Notes: generated from the letters alone by a model not told the origin. DNA of 62,075 nt from Stenotrophomonas_A sp036403795 (GCA_036403795.1 DASWQJ010000347.1:1-62075), one strand, 5' to 3'. Positions 8,871-18,010 are shown, counted from the first letter of the stretch. Translations and numbers: made by a program.

Positions 8871-10048
8871 ACCTGCCTGTCTTTTCCCCGCAACGCACCG
8901 TCGACGGTGCGCGTCGGCGCGCCTTGTTCCTCATCAACGGCGAGCACTACGCCGGTGCCGAACGCGTCCAGGACCTGCTGGCCTGCCAACTTCCCGCGTT
9001 CGGGTGGACGGTGGACTTCGCGTGCCTCAAGCCCGGGGCTTTTGCGACCTCGCGCGAATCGCGCGACAGCCAGGTGTTCGAACTGCCCATGCGCTCGCGC
9101 GTGGACCTGCGACAGGTGGGGCAGGTGGCGGCTCTTCTGGGGCGCGGTTACGACGTGCTGCATACCCACACGGTGCGCTCGGCGATGATCGGCGCGGTGG
9201 CCGCACGCCGGGCCGGCAAGCCGATGGTGCACCATGTGCACGGGCGGACGGACCGCAATACCGAGAGCCCCTGGCGCGATCGCGTCAACAGTGGCATCGA
9301 GCGCCTGAGCCTGGGGCAGGCACGTCGACTCATCGCGGTGTCGGCGCATACCGCCGATCACCTGCGTCGCCGCGGTCACCCCGAGGCAAGCATTCGGACC
9401 ATACCCAATGGGGTGCCATGCCTGCCGCAAGCGGCGGCCTGGCAGCCGCCGGCAGGTGAGTGGGTCATTGGCATGGCGGCGCTGTTTCGTCCCCTTAAAG
9501 GTCTGGATGTGCTGATCGAGGCGATGGCGCAGTTGCACGCCAGGGGCTTGCCGGTGCGGCTGCGCGCCATTGGTGCATTCGAAAACGAGGCCTATCAGCA
9601 GCAGGTCCTGGCGGCCGTGCGCGCACGCGGGCTCGAGGGCCATGTGCATTGGACCGGGTTCACCCGCCAGGTACTGCATGAAATGGCCAAGACCCACGTC
9701 GTGGTGTTGCCCAGCTTGTATGGCGAGGGCCTGCCCATGGTGGTGATCGAGGCCATGGCGGCCGGTTTGCCCGTCGTGGCTTCCGCCAGTGAAGGCATCC
9801 ACGAAGCCCTCGACGAGGGGCGTGCCGGCATGCTCGTCCAGCCTGCCGACGCGACCGCCCTGGCCGATGCGCTGGCGGCCCTCATCACCGACCCCGAGCG
9901 GACACGGGCCCTGGCCTGCGTGGGGCTTGCGCGACAACGCCAGCACTATTCGGACGTGTCGATGGCCCGGCAGGTGGCACAGGTCTACGGCGAGGTCTGC
10001 CCGGACGCTTCATCGCCAGCGGCGCTGATCCGGGAGTGCCACCCATGA
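8867..10048 (+). CDS. GT4 family glycosyltransferase
   Basis: A 393-residue GT-B enzyme. The N-terminal acceptor domain has LFLINGEHYAGAERV (glycine loop) and LHTHTVRSAMIGAVAARRAG. The C-terminal donor domain has PNGVP, MAALFRPLKGLDVLIEAM, and the E-x7-E signature GEGLPMVVIEAMAAGLPVVAS. GT4 enzymes are retaining transferases, including mannosyl- and glucosyltransferases such as GumH; the sugar here cannot be read from sequence. It is cytoplasmic or membrane-peripheral and presumably adds the second or a later sugar to the lipid-linked repeat. ATGA overlaps at both ends place it firmly within the operon. Confidence 0.9.
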   Translation: MNLPVFSPQRTVDGARRRALFLINGEHYAGAERVQDLLACQLPAFGWTVDFACLKPGAFATSRESRDSQVFELPMRSRVDLRQVGQVAALLGRGYDVLHTHTVRSAMIGAVAARRAGKPMVHHVHGRTDRNTESPWRDRVNSGIERLSLGQARRLIAVSAHTADHLRRRGHPEASIRTIPNGVPCLPQAAAWQPPAGEWVIGMAALFRPLKGLDVLIEAMAQLHARGLPVRLRAIGAFENEAYQQQVLAAVRARGLEGHVHWTGFTRQVLHEMAKTHVVVLPSLYGEGLPMVVIEAMAAGLPVVASASEGIHEALDEGRAGMLVQPADATALADALAALITDPERTRALACVGLARQRQHYSDVSMARQVAQVYGEVCPDASSPAALIRECHP

Positions 10049-11433
10049 GAGGCGAAGTCGCCGCCGAGCAGGCCATCGAGGGTCTGCTGGCTCGCGTGGA
10101 TGTGGTCAGCAGCATTCCCCAATACCGGCAATTGATGCGCTCGCTTGCCCAGCCGGACCGGCCTGTCGTGCTGTCGTTCGTGAACCAGCATGCCCTCGAT
10201 CTGGCCTGGGGGGATGCGGCCTTCCGCCTGGCGCTGGACCAGAGCGACTTTCTGCTGCGGGACGGCGTCGGCGTCGCCGCACTTATGAAAATGCTGGGGA
10301 TCGAGGCCGGTTTCAACTTGAACGGCACGGACCTGATCCCCGAGATCGTGCGGTTGTATGCGGGGCGCCGCGTCGCGGTGATCGGGACGGCCGCACCGTT
10401 CCTTGAGCGGGCCTGCCAGCAGCTGGAGGCATTGGGTGCCCAAGTGGTCTTCAGCCGCGATGGATTCACCGAGGAGAACCACTACCTGGCCGAGCTTGCC
10501 GCCGCCGAGCCGGCGCTGGTGATCCTGGGCATGGGGATGCCGAAGCAGGAGCGGTTCGCTGCCGTGCTTCAGTCCTCGTTGCGTCACCCGGCACTGATCG
10601 TCAACGGCGGTGCCATCCTCGATTTCCTGGCCGGCCGGTTTCCGCGCGCGCCGCGGTGGCTGCGGCGGCTACGGCTGGAATGGCTGTACCGGCTGCTGCG
10701 CGAGCCTGGCCGCTTGTGGCGCCGCTATGTCGTGGGTGGCGTTCGTTTCACGCTGCGCGGTTTGCGCATGGGCTGGCGTAGCGAGGCATCGCGCCAAGCC
10801 ATGCGACCTGGACATTTCTCCCCCGCGGCCGCGGCACAGGACGAACCGTTGCCATCGGATGGCGAACTGCAGGCCGATGAGCGCGGCATGGTGCAGTTGT
10901 GGCAGCGCGTGCAGTCCAGCCTGCCAGCGGAGGGCAGCGCAATCGTGCAATTCATGGCTGCACGGCCCAGCGATGGAGGTGGTGCCATGGCGCTGGCGTA
11001 CGCGCAAGCGTGTGCCGACCTGCGGAGTCGTCGGGTCTTGCTGGTATCTGATCGCGCGGAGGGGCACGCGCCCTGTCTTCAAGACGTCGCGCAGCGGGAG
11101 GTGGCCGATGGATCACGGAGCGAGGGCGGACTGACGGTGGCAAGGCCTAGCCCCGAACGCACCAGCGCCGGCGCGGTCCTCGGCGAGGCAGCGCGCTGGG
11201 TCGCGCTGCGGCAGCGCTTCGACGACATCGTGATCGACGTCGAAGGCGCCATCGGGCTGTTGGCAGCACCCCATGCCGACGGCGTGGTGATCGTGGTGCG
11301 GGCCGAATCGACGCCGGCCACCGCCGTGCGCCAGGTACTCGACGACCTGGAGACAGCCAACGCCACCGTGATAGGCGCGGTGCTGGATCGACACTATTCC
11401 CACTTGCCGCGGGCACTGCGTGATCGCGTCTGA
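10045..11433 (+). CDS. WecG/TagA/CpsF (GT26, GumM-like) glycosyltransferase fused to a degenerate BY-kinase/ParA-like domain
   Basis: A 462-residue protein in two parts. Residues of about 40-240 are a complete GT26 domain: NGTDLIPEIV (93-102), GMGMPKQE (162-169), NGGAILDFLAGRFPRAP, LEWLYRLLREPGRLWRRY. GT26 enzymes such as WecG and GumM add a sugar to a lipid-linked intermediate. A polar linker of about 50 residues follows, then (about 297-460) a region laid out like the cytoplasmic ATPase of Wzc/CpsD kinases: a beta strand and P-loop-like segment AARPSDGGGAMA without the Lys, RRVLLVSD, then DDIVIDVEGA (393-402) and ADGVVIVVRAESTPATAVRQVLDDL and VIGAVLD. The Walker Lys is missing and there is no Tyr-rich tail, so it is probably inactive. 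ATG 10045 overlaps the previous stop (ATGA). Confidence 0.85.
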   Translation: MRGEVAAEQAIEGLLARVDVVSSIPQYRQLMRSLAQPDRPVVLSFVNQHALDLAWGDAAFRLALDQSDFLLRDGVGVAALMKMLGIEAGFNLNGTDLIPEIVRLYAGRRVAVIGTAAPFLERACQQLEALGAQVVFSRDGFTEENHYLAELAAAEPALVILGMGMPKQERFAAVLQSSLRHPALIVNGGAILDFLAGRFPRAPRWLRRLRLEWLYRLLREPGRLWRRYVVGGVRFTLRGLRMGWRSEASRQAMRPGHFSPAAAAQDEPLPSDGELQADERGMVQLWQRVQSSLPAEGSAIVQFMAARPSDGGGAMALAYAQACADLRSRRVLLVSDRAEGHAPCLQDVAQREVADGSRSEGGLTVARPSPERTSAGAVLGEAARWVALRQRFDDIVIDVEGAIGLLAAPHADGVVIVVRAESTPATAVRQVLDDLETANATVIGAVLDRHYSHLPRALRDRV

Positions 11434-13054
11434 ATATTCCCCGGATGGGCATCTGGCCGTGCTTGTCCTGCTCCCCGCCAATGGTGCGCGAGCATGGCAG
11501 TGGGAAACCGTGCGCCGTTTGCAGGCATTGCGCGAAGTGGATGTGGTCCTGCACCACGTGCCGACCATCCCCTGCAGAGACGCGCAATGGAAGCAGCTCG
11601 TTGCCGCGGTCCCTTCAGTGTTCGAGGTTATGAGCGCTCCCTTGGCCTTGCCCTCGGCTGGGCCGCTGGCGGGGCAGGCCTGTGACCTGGTGGTCGACCT
11701 TGCCGGCGCCGCGGACGCGGCGTACTGGCAGTCCCGTGGCAAACATGGCCTGTGGCGGTTGTGCGACGGGGAAGGCGTGCAACTGGCGGAGGCGTTCGCC
11801 AGCCACACCGCGATCTGTTCCGGGATGGGCGGCGAGTTGTTCCTGGTGGACAGCGACGAAACCGTGCGAAGCACGCTGCGTTTCCATGCCCTGCCGGACT
11901 ATCGAGCCGCGCTGGAAGTGTTGTATGTCCAGGCAGCGTGGCTGATTGAGCACGCCCTGCATGGCTTGCGCCTGGGCCAGGACGCGAGGGCCCCCCGGCC
12001 CCCGTTCCAGCCACGGCCGGCGCCCAACCGACGACAGCGCGAGTGGCAGCGGCGCATGTGCGCGGTACGCACCCGACTGCGCAGGTTGTCGGACGCATGC
12101 CTGAGCGAGAACTGGATGATCGGTCTGGTGGACGCGCCGATCCATACCCTGCTGTCGGGACCCGCGTGCCCCCAGGTGAGCTGGCTGGGCCAACGCGATG
12201 CCGGCCTGTATCGGGCCGACCCTTTCGGGGTGCCCGGCGATGCGGCGAGGTTGTATTGCGAGGAATACGAATTTCGCGAGGCGCGCGGACGCATCGTCAT
12301 GCTCGAACTCGATGACCGCCGTGGCTTCCGTGCGCCGGTGCCGGCGCCGCTGCCGCAAGAGGTGCATCGCTCCTATCCGTATCTGATCGAAGACCAGGGA
12401 CGGCTGTATTGCGTACCGGAGGCCGCCGCCGAGCGCAGCTGCCACCTGTACGAAGTCACGGCGGAGGGCTGGCGCCGCGTCGCTTCGCTGGTGGAGGACA
12501 CGGCCGCCGCGGATCCGACGCTGTTCCGATGGGAGGGCCGTTTCTGGCTGGCCTACACCGACATTTCCCTGGGCGGGTTCGACAACCTGTGCCTGAGTTG
12601 GGCCGATGCCTTGGCCGGTCCGTGGACGTCGCATCCTTGCAACCCGGTCAAGATCGACCATCGCAGCTCACGGCCCGCTGGTACGCCTTTCGTGTTGGAC
12701 GAGACGTTGTATCGGCCCGCGCAGGATTGCGGGTCTGGTTATGGGCAGGCGGTGGTGTTCAACCGCGTATTGCGCTGCACGCCGCACGACTTCCAGGAAG
12801 AACCGGTCCGGCTGCTGGCGCCGGATCGGCGCGGACCCAATCCGCATGGATTACACACGGTGTCGGCGTGGGGCGAACGCACCCTGGTCGACGGCAAGCG
12901 CCTCGAGCTCAACCTGTCCGAACTGGGCCGAAAAGTCGGGCGGCGACTGTTCGGTGGAAAACGACTCAACGCCGACGCCTCTCCGACGGACCTGCGCGCG
13001 CAGGCGCTGGGCGCTTGCGCTGCCGCGGCCACCCGCAAACGAGGCGTGCGATGA
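11420..13054 (+). CDS. Glucosamine inositolphosphorylceramide transferase 1-like protein (formyltransferase-like N-terminus)
   Basis: A 544-residue protein. The C-terminal half (about 235-505) matches the five-bladed-propeller domain annotated as glucosamine inositolphosphorylceramide transferase 1 N-terminal: ENWMIGLVDAPI, DPFGV, SYPYLIEDQGRLYCVPEA, DPTLFRWEGRFWLAYTD, NPVKIDHRSSRPAGTPFV, YRPAQDC, HGLHTVSAWGERTLVDGKR. The N-terminal 200 residues resemble the formyltransferase-like part found on bacterial members (DLVVDLAGAADAAYW). Such proteins recur in EPS loci, but their reaction is not established; a sugar or acyl transfer role is inferred. The GTG start lies inside the previous gene (14-base overlap), the only start giving the full N-terminus. 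The stop overlaps the next ATG. Confidence 0.75.
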   Translation: MIASEYSPDGHLAVLVLLPANGARAWQWETVRRLQALREVDVVLHHVPTIPCRDAQWKQLVAAVPSVFEVMSAPLALPSAGPLAGQACDLVVDLAGAADAAYWQSRGKHGLWRLCDGEGVQLAEAFASHTAICSGMGGELFLVDSDETVRSTLRFHALPDYRAALEVLYVQAAWLIEHALHGLRLGQDARAPRPPFQPRPAPNRRQREWQRRMCAVRTRLRRLSDACLSENWMIGLVDAPIHTLLSGPACPQVSWLGQRDAGLYRADPFGVPGDAARLYCEEYEFREARGRIVMLELDDRRGFRAPVPAPLPQEVHRSYPYLIEDQGRLYCVPEAAAERSCHLYEVTAEGWRRVASLVEDTAAADPTLFRWEGRFWLAYTDISLGGFDNLCLSWADALAGPWTSHPCNPVKIDHRSSRPAGTPFVLDETLYRPAQDCGSGYGQAVVFNRVLRCTPHDFQEEPVRLLAPDRRGPNPHGLHTVSAWGERTLVDGKRLELNLSELGRKVGRRLFGGKRLNADASPTDLRAQALGACAAAATRKRGVR

Positions 13055-14190
13055 CCTTGCGCGATCGGCCCGTCGTCATGTTCTACCTGCCGGAGATGAA
13101 AGTCGGCGGTGCGGAGATCTCCCTGTTGCGCCTGGCCCAGGGACTACGCGAGCACGGGGTGCGCTGCGTTTTCGTCATCCATCGGGTGGACGCGGCTGCC
13201 ACGCAGCTGGCGGGTGATCTGGAATTGGTATCGCTCGACGCGGACAGGACCTTGAGCGCGGCGCGACGCCTGGTGGCGTTGTTGCGCCAGCGCCCGCCCC
13301 ACGTGTTGGTGTCGGCGTTGACGCACACCAATATCGTGGCGGCCATCGCCGCCAGGTTGGCGGGACGCGGGACGCGCGTGGTGGTGACCGAGCATGCCCC
13401 GGTGTCATCCATGCGCCAGATTGATGCATCGCGCACGTACGCGATGACGGTGGCGCTCATGCCGTGGGCCTATCGTCTGGCGCACGCGGTCATTGCGGTG
13501 TCGCAAGGGGTGCATGACGACCTCCAGCCTGCGCTGGGCAAGGCGGTCCGGCGCCGGTCCGGCATCATCGCCAATCCCGTGCTGCGCGATGACTGGCAGG
13601 CCTTGTCGCAGGCGCCCGTGGACGATGCCTGGTTCCGGGATGACCGTGCACCGGTGGTGCTGTCGGTGGGACGACTCAGTCGCGAGAAGGATTTTGCGCT
13701 GCTGATCCGCGCGTTCTCGCAGCTGCCGCCATCGCTGGAGGCTTGTCGCCTGGCCATCATCGGTGAGGGACCCGAGCGGGGTGCGCTGCAGGCGTTGATC
13801 GATGAGCTCGGCCTGGCCACGCGCGTCAGGCTGCTGGGCCAGCAGGCCAATCCATTTGCGTTCATGCGGCGCGCCACGGTCTTCGCCTTGACCTCGCGCT
13901 TCGAAGGGTTCGGCAACGTGCTGGTCGAGGCGATGGCCTGCGGCTTGCCCGTGATCAGCACCGATTGCCCGGTCGGGCCGCGCGAGATCCTTTGCGACGG
14001 ACGCTTCGGCACGCTGGTGCCGCTGGCAGACGTGCAGGCACTGGCCAGTGCCCTGGGCGCGGCAGTGCAGGACCCCAGGCCTGCCGATGGCGCTACCGCG
14101 CGTGCACTGGAGTTCGGCGCAGAACACAGCGTGCGCCAATACCTCGCGTTGTTCACGCGCCTGTCCAGCGCGTTCGCCGACGTGACGTGA
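13051..14190 (+). CDS. GT4 family glycosyltransferase
   Basis: A 379-residue GT-B enzyme starting at an ATGA overlap. It has the N-terminal glycine loop LPEMKVGGAEISLLRLAQGL, HTNIVAAIAARLAG, an EHAP acceptor-site segment, the donor-domain VLSVGRLSREKDF, and the E-x7-E element SRFEGFGNVLVEAMACGLPVISTDCPVGPREIL. The last segment is typical of GT4 enzymes using UDP-hexoses, for example galactosyl- or N-acetylgalactosaminyltransferases (PglA/WbnH-like). With galE next door a galactose-type donor is plausible, but this is inference. It is the last gene of the continuous overlapping run; galE follows after 190 bases. Confidence 0.9.
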   Translation: MTLRDRPVVMFYLPEMKVGGAEISLLRLAQGLREHGVRCVFVIHRVDAAATQLAGDLELVSLDADRTLSAARRLVALLRQRPPHVLVSALTHTNIVAAIAARLAGRGTRVVVTEHAPVSSMRQIDASRTYAMTVALMPWAYRLAHAVIAVSQGVHDDLQPALGKAVRRRSGIIANPVLRDDWQALSQAPVDDAWFRDDRAPVVLSVGRLSREKDFALLIRAFSQLPPSLEACRLAIIGEGPERGALQALIDELGLATRVRLLGQQANPFAFMRRATVFALTSRFEGFGNVLVEAMACGLPVISTDCPVGPREILCDGRFGTLVPLADVQALASALGAAVQDPRPADGATARALEFGAEHSVRQYLALFTRLSSAFADVT

Positions 14191-14381
14191 GTTTCGCGTC
14201 CGAGGCCCCGCAGATTTTTCGCGCTCCCTGCAAACCGTGGCGATCCATGCCCGATGTCGTGCGCAGCGCCAGGCAAGCAGCACCAAATCCCTCCCCACCT
14301 GCGTGTGCTGCCACTGCCGGACAGTGCACCCGCCGTCAACGATCGGCAGTCGAGCACGGCGGTTCGCCAGAAAGGATGATC

Positions 14382-15392
14382 ATGAAGGTGATGGTGAGTG
14401 GGGGCGCGGGCTACATCGGCTCGCACACGGTGGTGGAACTGGTCGCGGCCGGTCACGAGGTGCTGGTGGTGGACAACCACGCCAATTCCTCGCCACAGGT
14501 GCTGTCGCGCCTGGAACAGATCACGGGAAAGCAAGTGCAGGGCGTGGTCGTGGACATACGCGACGCCGGCGCACTGGATGAGGTGATGGCGGGCGCGCGA
14601 TTCGATGCGGTGGTCCACTTTGCCGCGTTCAAGTCCGTAGGCGAGTCCTGGCAACAGCCGGTGGCTTACTTCGACAACAATATCTCCGGCACCATTTCGC
14701 TGCTCGGGGCCATGGCGCGCGCGGGCGTGCGGCACTTGGTGTTCAGTTCGTCGGCAACGGTGTACGGCACGCCCGATGCCGTGCCGATTCCGGAATCGGC
14801 GGCGCTGCGTCCCGGCAACCCGTATGGACGTACCAAGCTGATGGCCGAGGAGCTGATCCGCGAACTCAGTGGTGCGGACCGTGGTTTCCATGCCGCGGTG
14901 CTGCGCTATTTCAATCCCGTCGGCGCACATCCCAGTGGACGGATCGGCGAGGACCCGCACGGCATTCCCAACAATCTGATGCCGTATGTCTGCCACGTCG
15001 CCGTCGGACGGCAGCCGCGGCTCAACGTGTTTGGCAACGACTATCCCACCCGCGATGGCACGGGTGTGCGGGACTACGTCCATGTCGTCGACCTGGCCAG
15101 GGCTCATGTGCGGGCGCTGGAGCGCCTGGCCACGGGCAGCGACACGTTCACCGTGAACCTGGGAACCGGCCGGGGCTACAGCGTGCTGGAAGTGGTGGAG
15201 GCGTTCGAGCGGGCCAGCGGACGGACGATCCCGGTGTGCTTTTCACCACGACGCCCGGGCGATGTCGCCGAATGCTTCGCGTCGCCGGCGCTGGCCCGCG
15301 AGCTGCTGGGGTGGCAGGCGCAGCACGATCTGGCGGACATGTGTGACGACGCATGGCGCTGGCAGTCCCGCTGTCCGGACGGGTATCGCTAA
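14382..15392 (+). CDS. galE: UDP-glucose 4-epimerase
   Basis: A 336-residue extended SDR enzyme that interconverts UDP-glucose and UDP-galactose, supplying donor sugar for the EPS glycosyltransferases. NAD-binding GGAGYIGSH (residues 8-16), HFAAFKSVGES, the catalytic SSSATVYG serine, YGRTK (Tyr-x3-Lys), RYFNPVGAHPSG, GTGVRDYVHVVDLA and VNLGTGRGYSVLEVV are all canonical. The ATG at 14382 is preferred over 14376 because AAAGGA ends about six bases before it. The 190-base gap from the GT4 gene may give it its own promoter, though none is clear. It converges with the GNAT gene at 15458. Confidence 0.95.
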   Translation: MKVMVSGGAGYIGSHTVVELVAAGHEVLVVDNHANSSPQVLSRLEQITGKQVQGVVVDIRDAGALDEVMAGARFDAVVHFAAFKSVGESWQQPVAYFDNNISGTISLLGAMARAGVRHLVFSSSATVYGTPDAVPIPESAALRPGNPYGRTKLMAEELIRELSGADRGFHAAVLRYFNPVGAHPSGRIGEDPHGIPNNLMPYVCHVAVGRQPRLNVFGNDYPTRDGTGVRDYVHVVDLARAHVRALERLATGSDTFTVNLGTGRGYSVLEVVEAFERASGRTIPVCFSPRRPGDVAECFASPALARELLGWQAQHDLADMCDDAWRWQSRCPDGYR

Positions 15393-15457
15393 GCCGCGAA
15401 GGCGGGACTGCCGCGCGGCAAGCCTTGCGCCGGGCAATGCCCCGGTATGGCGCGCGA

Positions 15458-16579
15458 TCAGTGTTCCGGCACGGCCTTGGGTCGGCACAGCCGACGTGCG
15501 AATGGTGCCAGCCAGCGCCGGACGCGCCGATACGCGATGAACGGCATGCCTCGCCACGACAGCGCCTGTTCCAGCTCGTACAGCGGTACAGGCGTGGGCA
15601 GGTAAGCCTGTTTGTAGGCGTAGTCGCCGATGGTGAGGTCGAAGCGACGCACGCCGTGGGCGTGCATGGCCGCCATGGTGCGATCGATCAACAGCCGGCC
15701 GGGAGAGCAATGGCGCCATCGATCGCCGGCATGGGTCACGCGCAACAGCGCGTAGTAGTCGCCTTGTCGTATGCCCAGCGCGACCGCGATGACCTGGCCC
15801 TCGGCAGTCAGTGTGCTCAGTACGACGCTGCCATCGTCCAGGCCCCCGTCGACCAGTCGGCGATAGAAGTGGCGGTGCGCGGGCTGGTCGAGCAGATAGG
15901 CCCATCCTTTCCGGGTCGCGACGGCGCGTTGTTGCGCTTCCAGCGTTTGCAGGATCTGCAGGGCATCGTGCGGGTCGGCGGCCACCTGGAACGCCGCGCC
16001 GGGATGCCGATTGAACACGCGCCAGCACCGCTCCATCCCCTTGCGATGACGTTTGTCGCAGCGTCGACGCCAAGCGTCGAAATCCTCGCCGAAGTGGGCC
16101 ACGTGACCGCGCAGTGTGGAACGGCGCATGCCCCGCAGCGCCAGCAGTGGATTGGGAACGCCGGCCAGGCTGGACGCGCATTTGTGCAGGACCAGAAGAT
16201 CCGCTCGCGGCAGCGCGCGACGCAGCGCGGCGTACATGGCGCGCATCTGGTCGGAGGTGGGCGGGGCCATGGTCAGCAGGGGCGCTGCGTAGTCGGTAAC
16301 GCCCCGGTCGGCGAATTCGATGCGACGCAGGCCGCCGCCCTGCCGAATCAGCAGCGGCAAGCCCATCTGCAGTCGTCCGTCGTCGCGCCGGCGGATGCTG
16401 ACCAGCAAGGGCTGCACGTCGTTCGTGGCGCCCAGCGTGTCGTACCAGGCCTGCAGCCATTGCGTGCTCTGGAACGGGCCGATGAGCGGTGCCGGGCCCA
16501 GCTCCCGCGCCCAGCAATCGATGGCCGCCACGGGATCGGTGTCCAGGGTGACCAGGTAGTCGTCGCTACTGGATTTCAT
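15458..16579 (-). CDS. GNAT-type acetyltransferase (BioF2/CelD-like), EPS-associated
   Basis: A 373-residue cytoplasmic protein. An N-terminal GPFQSTQWLQAWYDTLG and VSIRRRDDGRLQMGLPLLI are typical of CelD/BcsL-type proteins found in cellulose and EPS loci. The C-terminal Acetyltransf_6 (GNAT) fold includes RHFYRRLVDGGL, GQVIAVALGIRQGDYYALLRVTH, SPGRLLIDRTMAAMHAHGVRRFDLTIGDYAYK. Acyl-CoA-dependent acylation of the polymer or its precursor is the likely role. It lies 15 bases behind the flippase gene on the same strand, so the two form an operon converging on galE. Confidence 0.8.
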   Translation of the reverse strand: MKSSSDDYLVTLDTDPVAAIDCWARELGPAPLIGPFQSTQWLQAWYDTLGATNDVQPLLVSIRRRDDGRLQMGLPLLIRQGGGLRRIEFADRGVTDYAAPLLTMAPPTSDQMRAMYAALRRALPRADLLVLHKCASSLAGVPNPLLALRGMRRSTLRGHVAHFGEDFDAWRRRCDKRHRKGMERCWRVFNRHPGAAFQVAADPHDALQILQTLEAQQRAVATRKGWAYLLDQPAHRHFYRRLVDGGLDDGSVVLSTLTAEGQVIAVALGIRQGDYYALLRVTHAGDRWRHCSPGRLLIDRTMAAMHAHGVRRFDLTIGDYAYKQAYLPTPVPLYELEQALSWRGMPFIAYRRVRRWLAPFARRLCRPKAVPEH

Positions 16580-16594
16580 GACGTGCGGTGTCGT

Positions 16595-18010
16595 TCAAGG
16601 TTTCCGCAGTGCCTGCAGCTCGCGCCGATACAACAGCGCGAGCGCGCCGAGGTACAAGGTGCCGGCCAACGCGGTGGTGCCGATCAATCCGCCCCAACCG
16701 GGCAACGATGGCAGGGCCCGGAGCAGCGCGGACATCAGCGCGGTGGCGATGAGGATGCGGAGCAGGTGGGCGCCGGGAAACGGCATGCCAAACCGGAAGA
16801 TCGCCAGTGCGAACGCCAGTAACGCGCCGACACTGACGGCCAGCAGCGCGCCCCAGGCGGCGCCGGCCAGGCCGAGCACGCGCAGGCCACCGGCCACGGC
16901 GGCGAGGAATAGCAAGGTTTCCACGGCGTCCAGCGCCAAGGTCCAATGGGTCTTCTGGGCCAGCAGGAAGGCCTGGTTGGCAAAATGGATCCGCAGGTTC
17001 TTGACCGTGCCGGCCAGCGCAGCCAGCGGCAAGATGGTCAAGGTGGCCGATACGTAGGGCGCGGAGATGGCCAGTTCGGTGAGCGAGGGCGCCAGCAGCA
17101 CCAGCCCGGCCAACGTAGGAAACAACACCGCGCAGAGCAGCGCACCGTTGAGTGCAACCTGGCGCATGGCCTGGTGGTAGTGGCCCTCGGCTTCCAGGCG
17201 CAGCACCAACGGAAATGCGGCAGCGGTGACCAGCATGGCGGCGAATCCGCAGCCGCGTTGGCCCAGGGTCCAGCCCACCGAGAACACGCCTACCGCGGCC
17301 ACGCCGAGCTGGTGCTCGACGACGAACCGGATGCCATTGCCTGGGAACCAGGCAAGCAGGCCGCTGGCCGCCAACGGCACGCCATAGCGCAGTGCGTGCT
17401 GCAGCAGCCGGGTATCGATGGGCTTGAGCGTGGCGGCCAGCCGCGCACCGGGAAGGACCAACAGCAGTGAGAGGCCCTGGGCGATCGCGTAGGCCGCCAG
17501 CACTTGCTCCGGTCCCAGCGTGGCCATGCGCGCCCAGATCGCACCGATGAGCAACCCGCCCACCGGGCCCAAGGTCTGCAGGATGGTGTAGCGCACGATG
17601 GCGCCCGATGCGCGCGTGCGCTCAGCCAGATGCGAGCAATAGGATCGGGTGAAGGTGAAGGCGAGCAGCACGCCGAACAGGTCGCGGGCCGGCCAATTGC
17701 CCTGTACCTGGCGCATGACCAGCAAGAGCACGGCCGCCTGCAGCAGCACGTTGCACAGGAACAACCAGCGCTCGATGACGTCCATCCTTGCCCGCACCGC
17801 GGCTTGGGCACTGGGCAGGAAGCGCAACAGGTAGTACGACCAGAAGGACAGCAGCAGCAGGTAGACGATTTCCTGCGTGGCCAGGGCGAGGGTGAAGGTG
17901 CCGAACGCCTCGGGTGCCAGCCAGTGGGTCCACAGGACGATGGCGGCCAGTTGCGCCAGCGGACCCAGCAACTGGGCCGGCAGATATTGGAACGTCTGCC
18001 GGATCAACAC
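16595..18010 (-). CDS. Oligosaccharide flippase (Wzx/GumJ-like, MOP superfamily)
   Basis: A 471-residue inner-membrane protein with about 12-14 helices. The N-terminus QYLPAQLLGPLAQLAAIVLWTHWLAPEAFGTFTLALATQEIVYL is a classical polysaccharide-synthase/MATE-like first helix pair (yTryLgpeefG pattern). It presumably flips the lipid-linked repeat to the periplasm for the VpsF-like polymerase. It is transcribed opposite to the main EPS operon but is the only flippase in the locus. The start is a GTG at 18010 with no strong ribosome binding site; an in-frame alternative was not found close by. Confidence 0.85.
   Translation of the reverse strand: MLIRQTFQYLPAQLLGPLAQLAAIVLWTHWLAPEAFGTFTLALATQEIVYLLLLSFWSYYLLRFLPSAQAAVRARMDVIERWLFLCNVLLQAAVLLLVMRQVQGNWPARDLFGVLLAFTFTRSYCSHLAERTRASGAIVRYTILQTLGPVGGLLIGAIWARMATLGPEQVLAAYAIAQGLSLLLVLPGARLAATLKPIDTRLLQHALRYGVPLAASGLLAWFPGNGIRFVVEHQLGVAAVGVFSVGWTLGQRGCGFAAMLVTAAAFPLVLRLEAEGHYHQAMRQVALNGALLCAVLFPTLAGLVLLAPSLTELAISAPYVSATLTILPLAALAGTVKNLRIHFANQAFLLAQKTHWTLALDAVETLLFLAAVAGGLRVLGLAGAAWGALLAVSVGALLAFALAIFRFGMPFPGAHLLRILIATALMSALLRALPSLPGWGGLIGTTALAGTLYLGALALLYRRELQALRKP

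Noticed and set aside
13470..15107. 545-codon minus-strand frame across the GT4/galE boundary
   Set aside because: It spans two unrelated, well-supported plus-strand genes and their gap; no domain.
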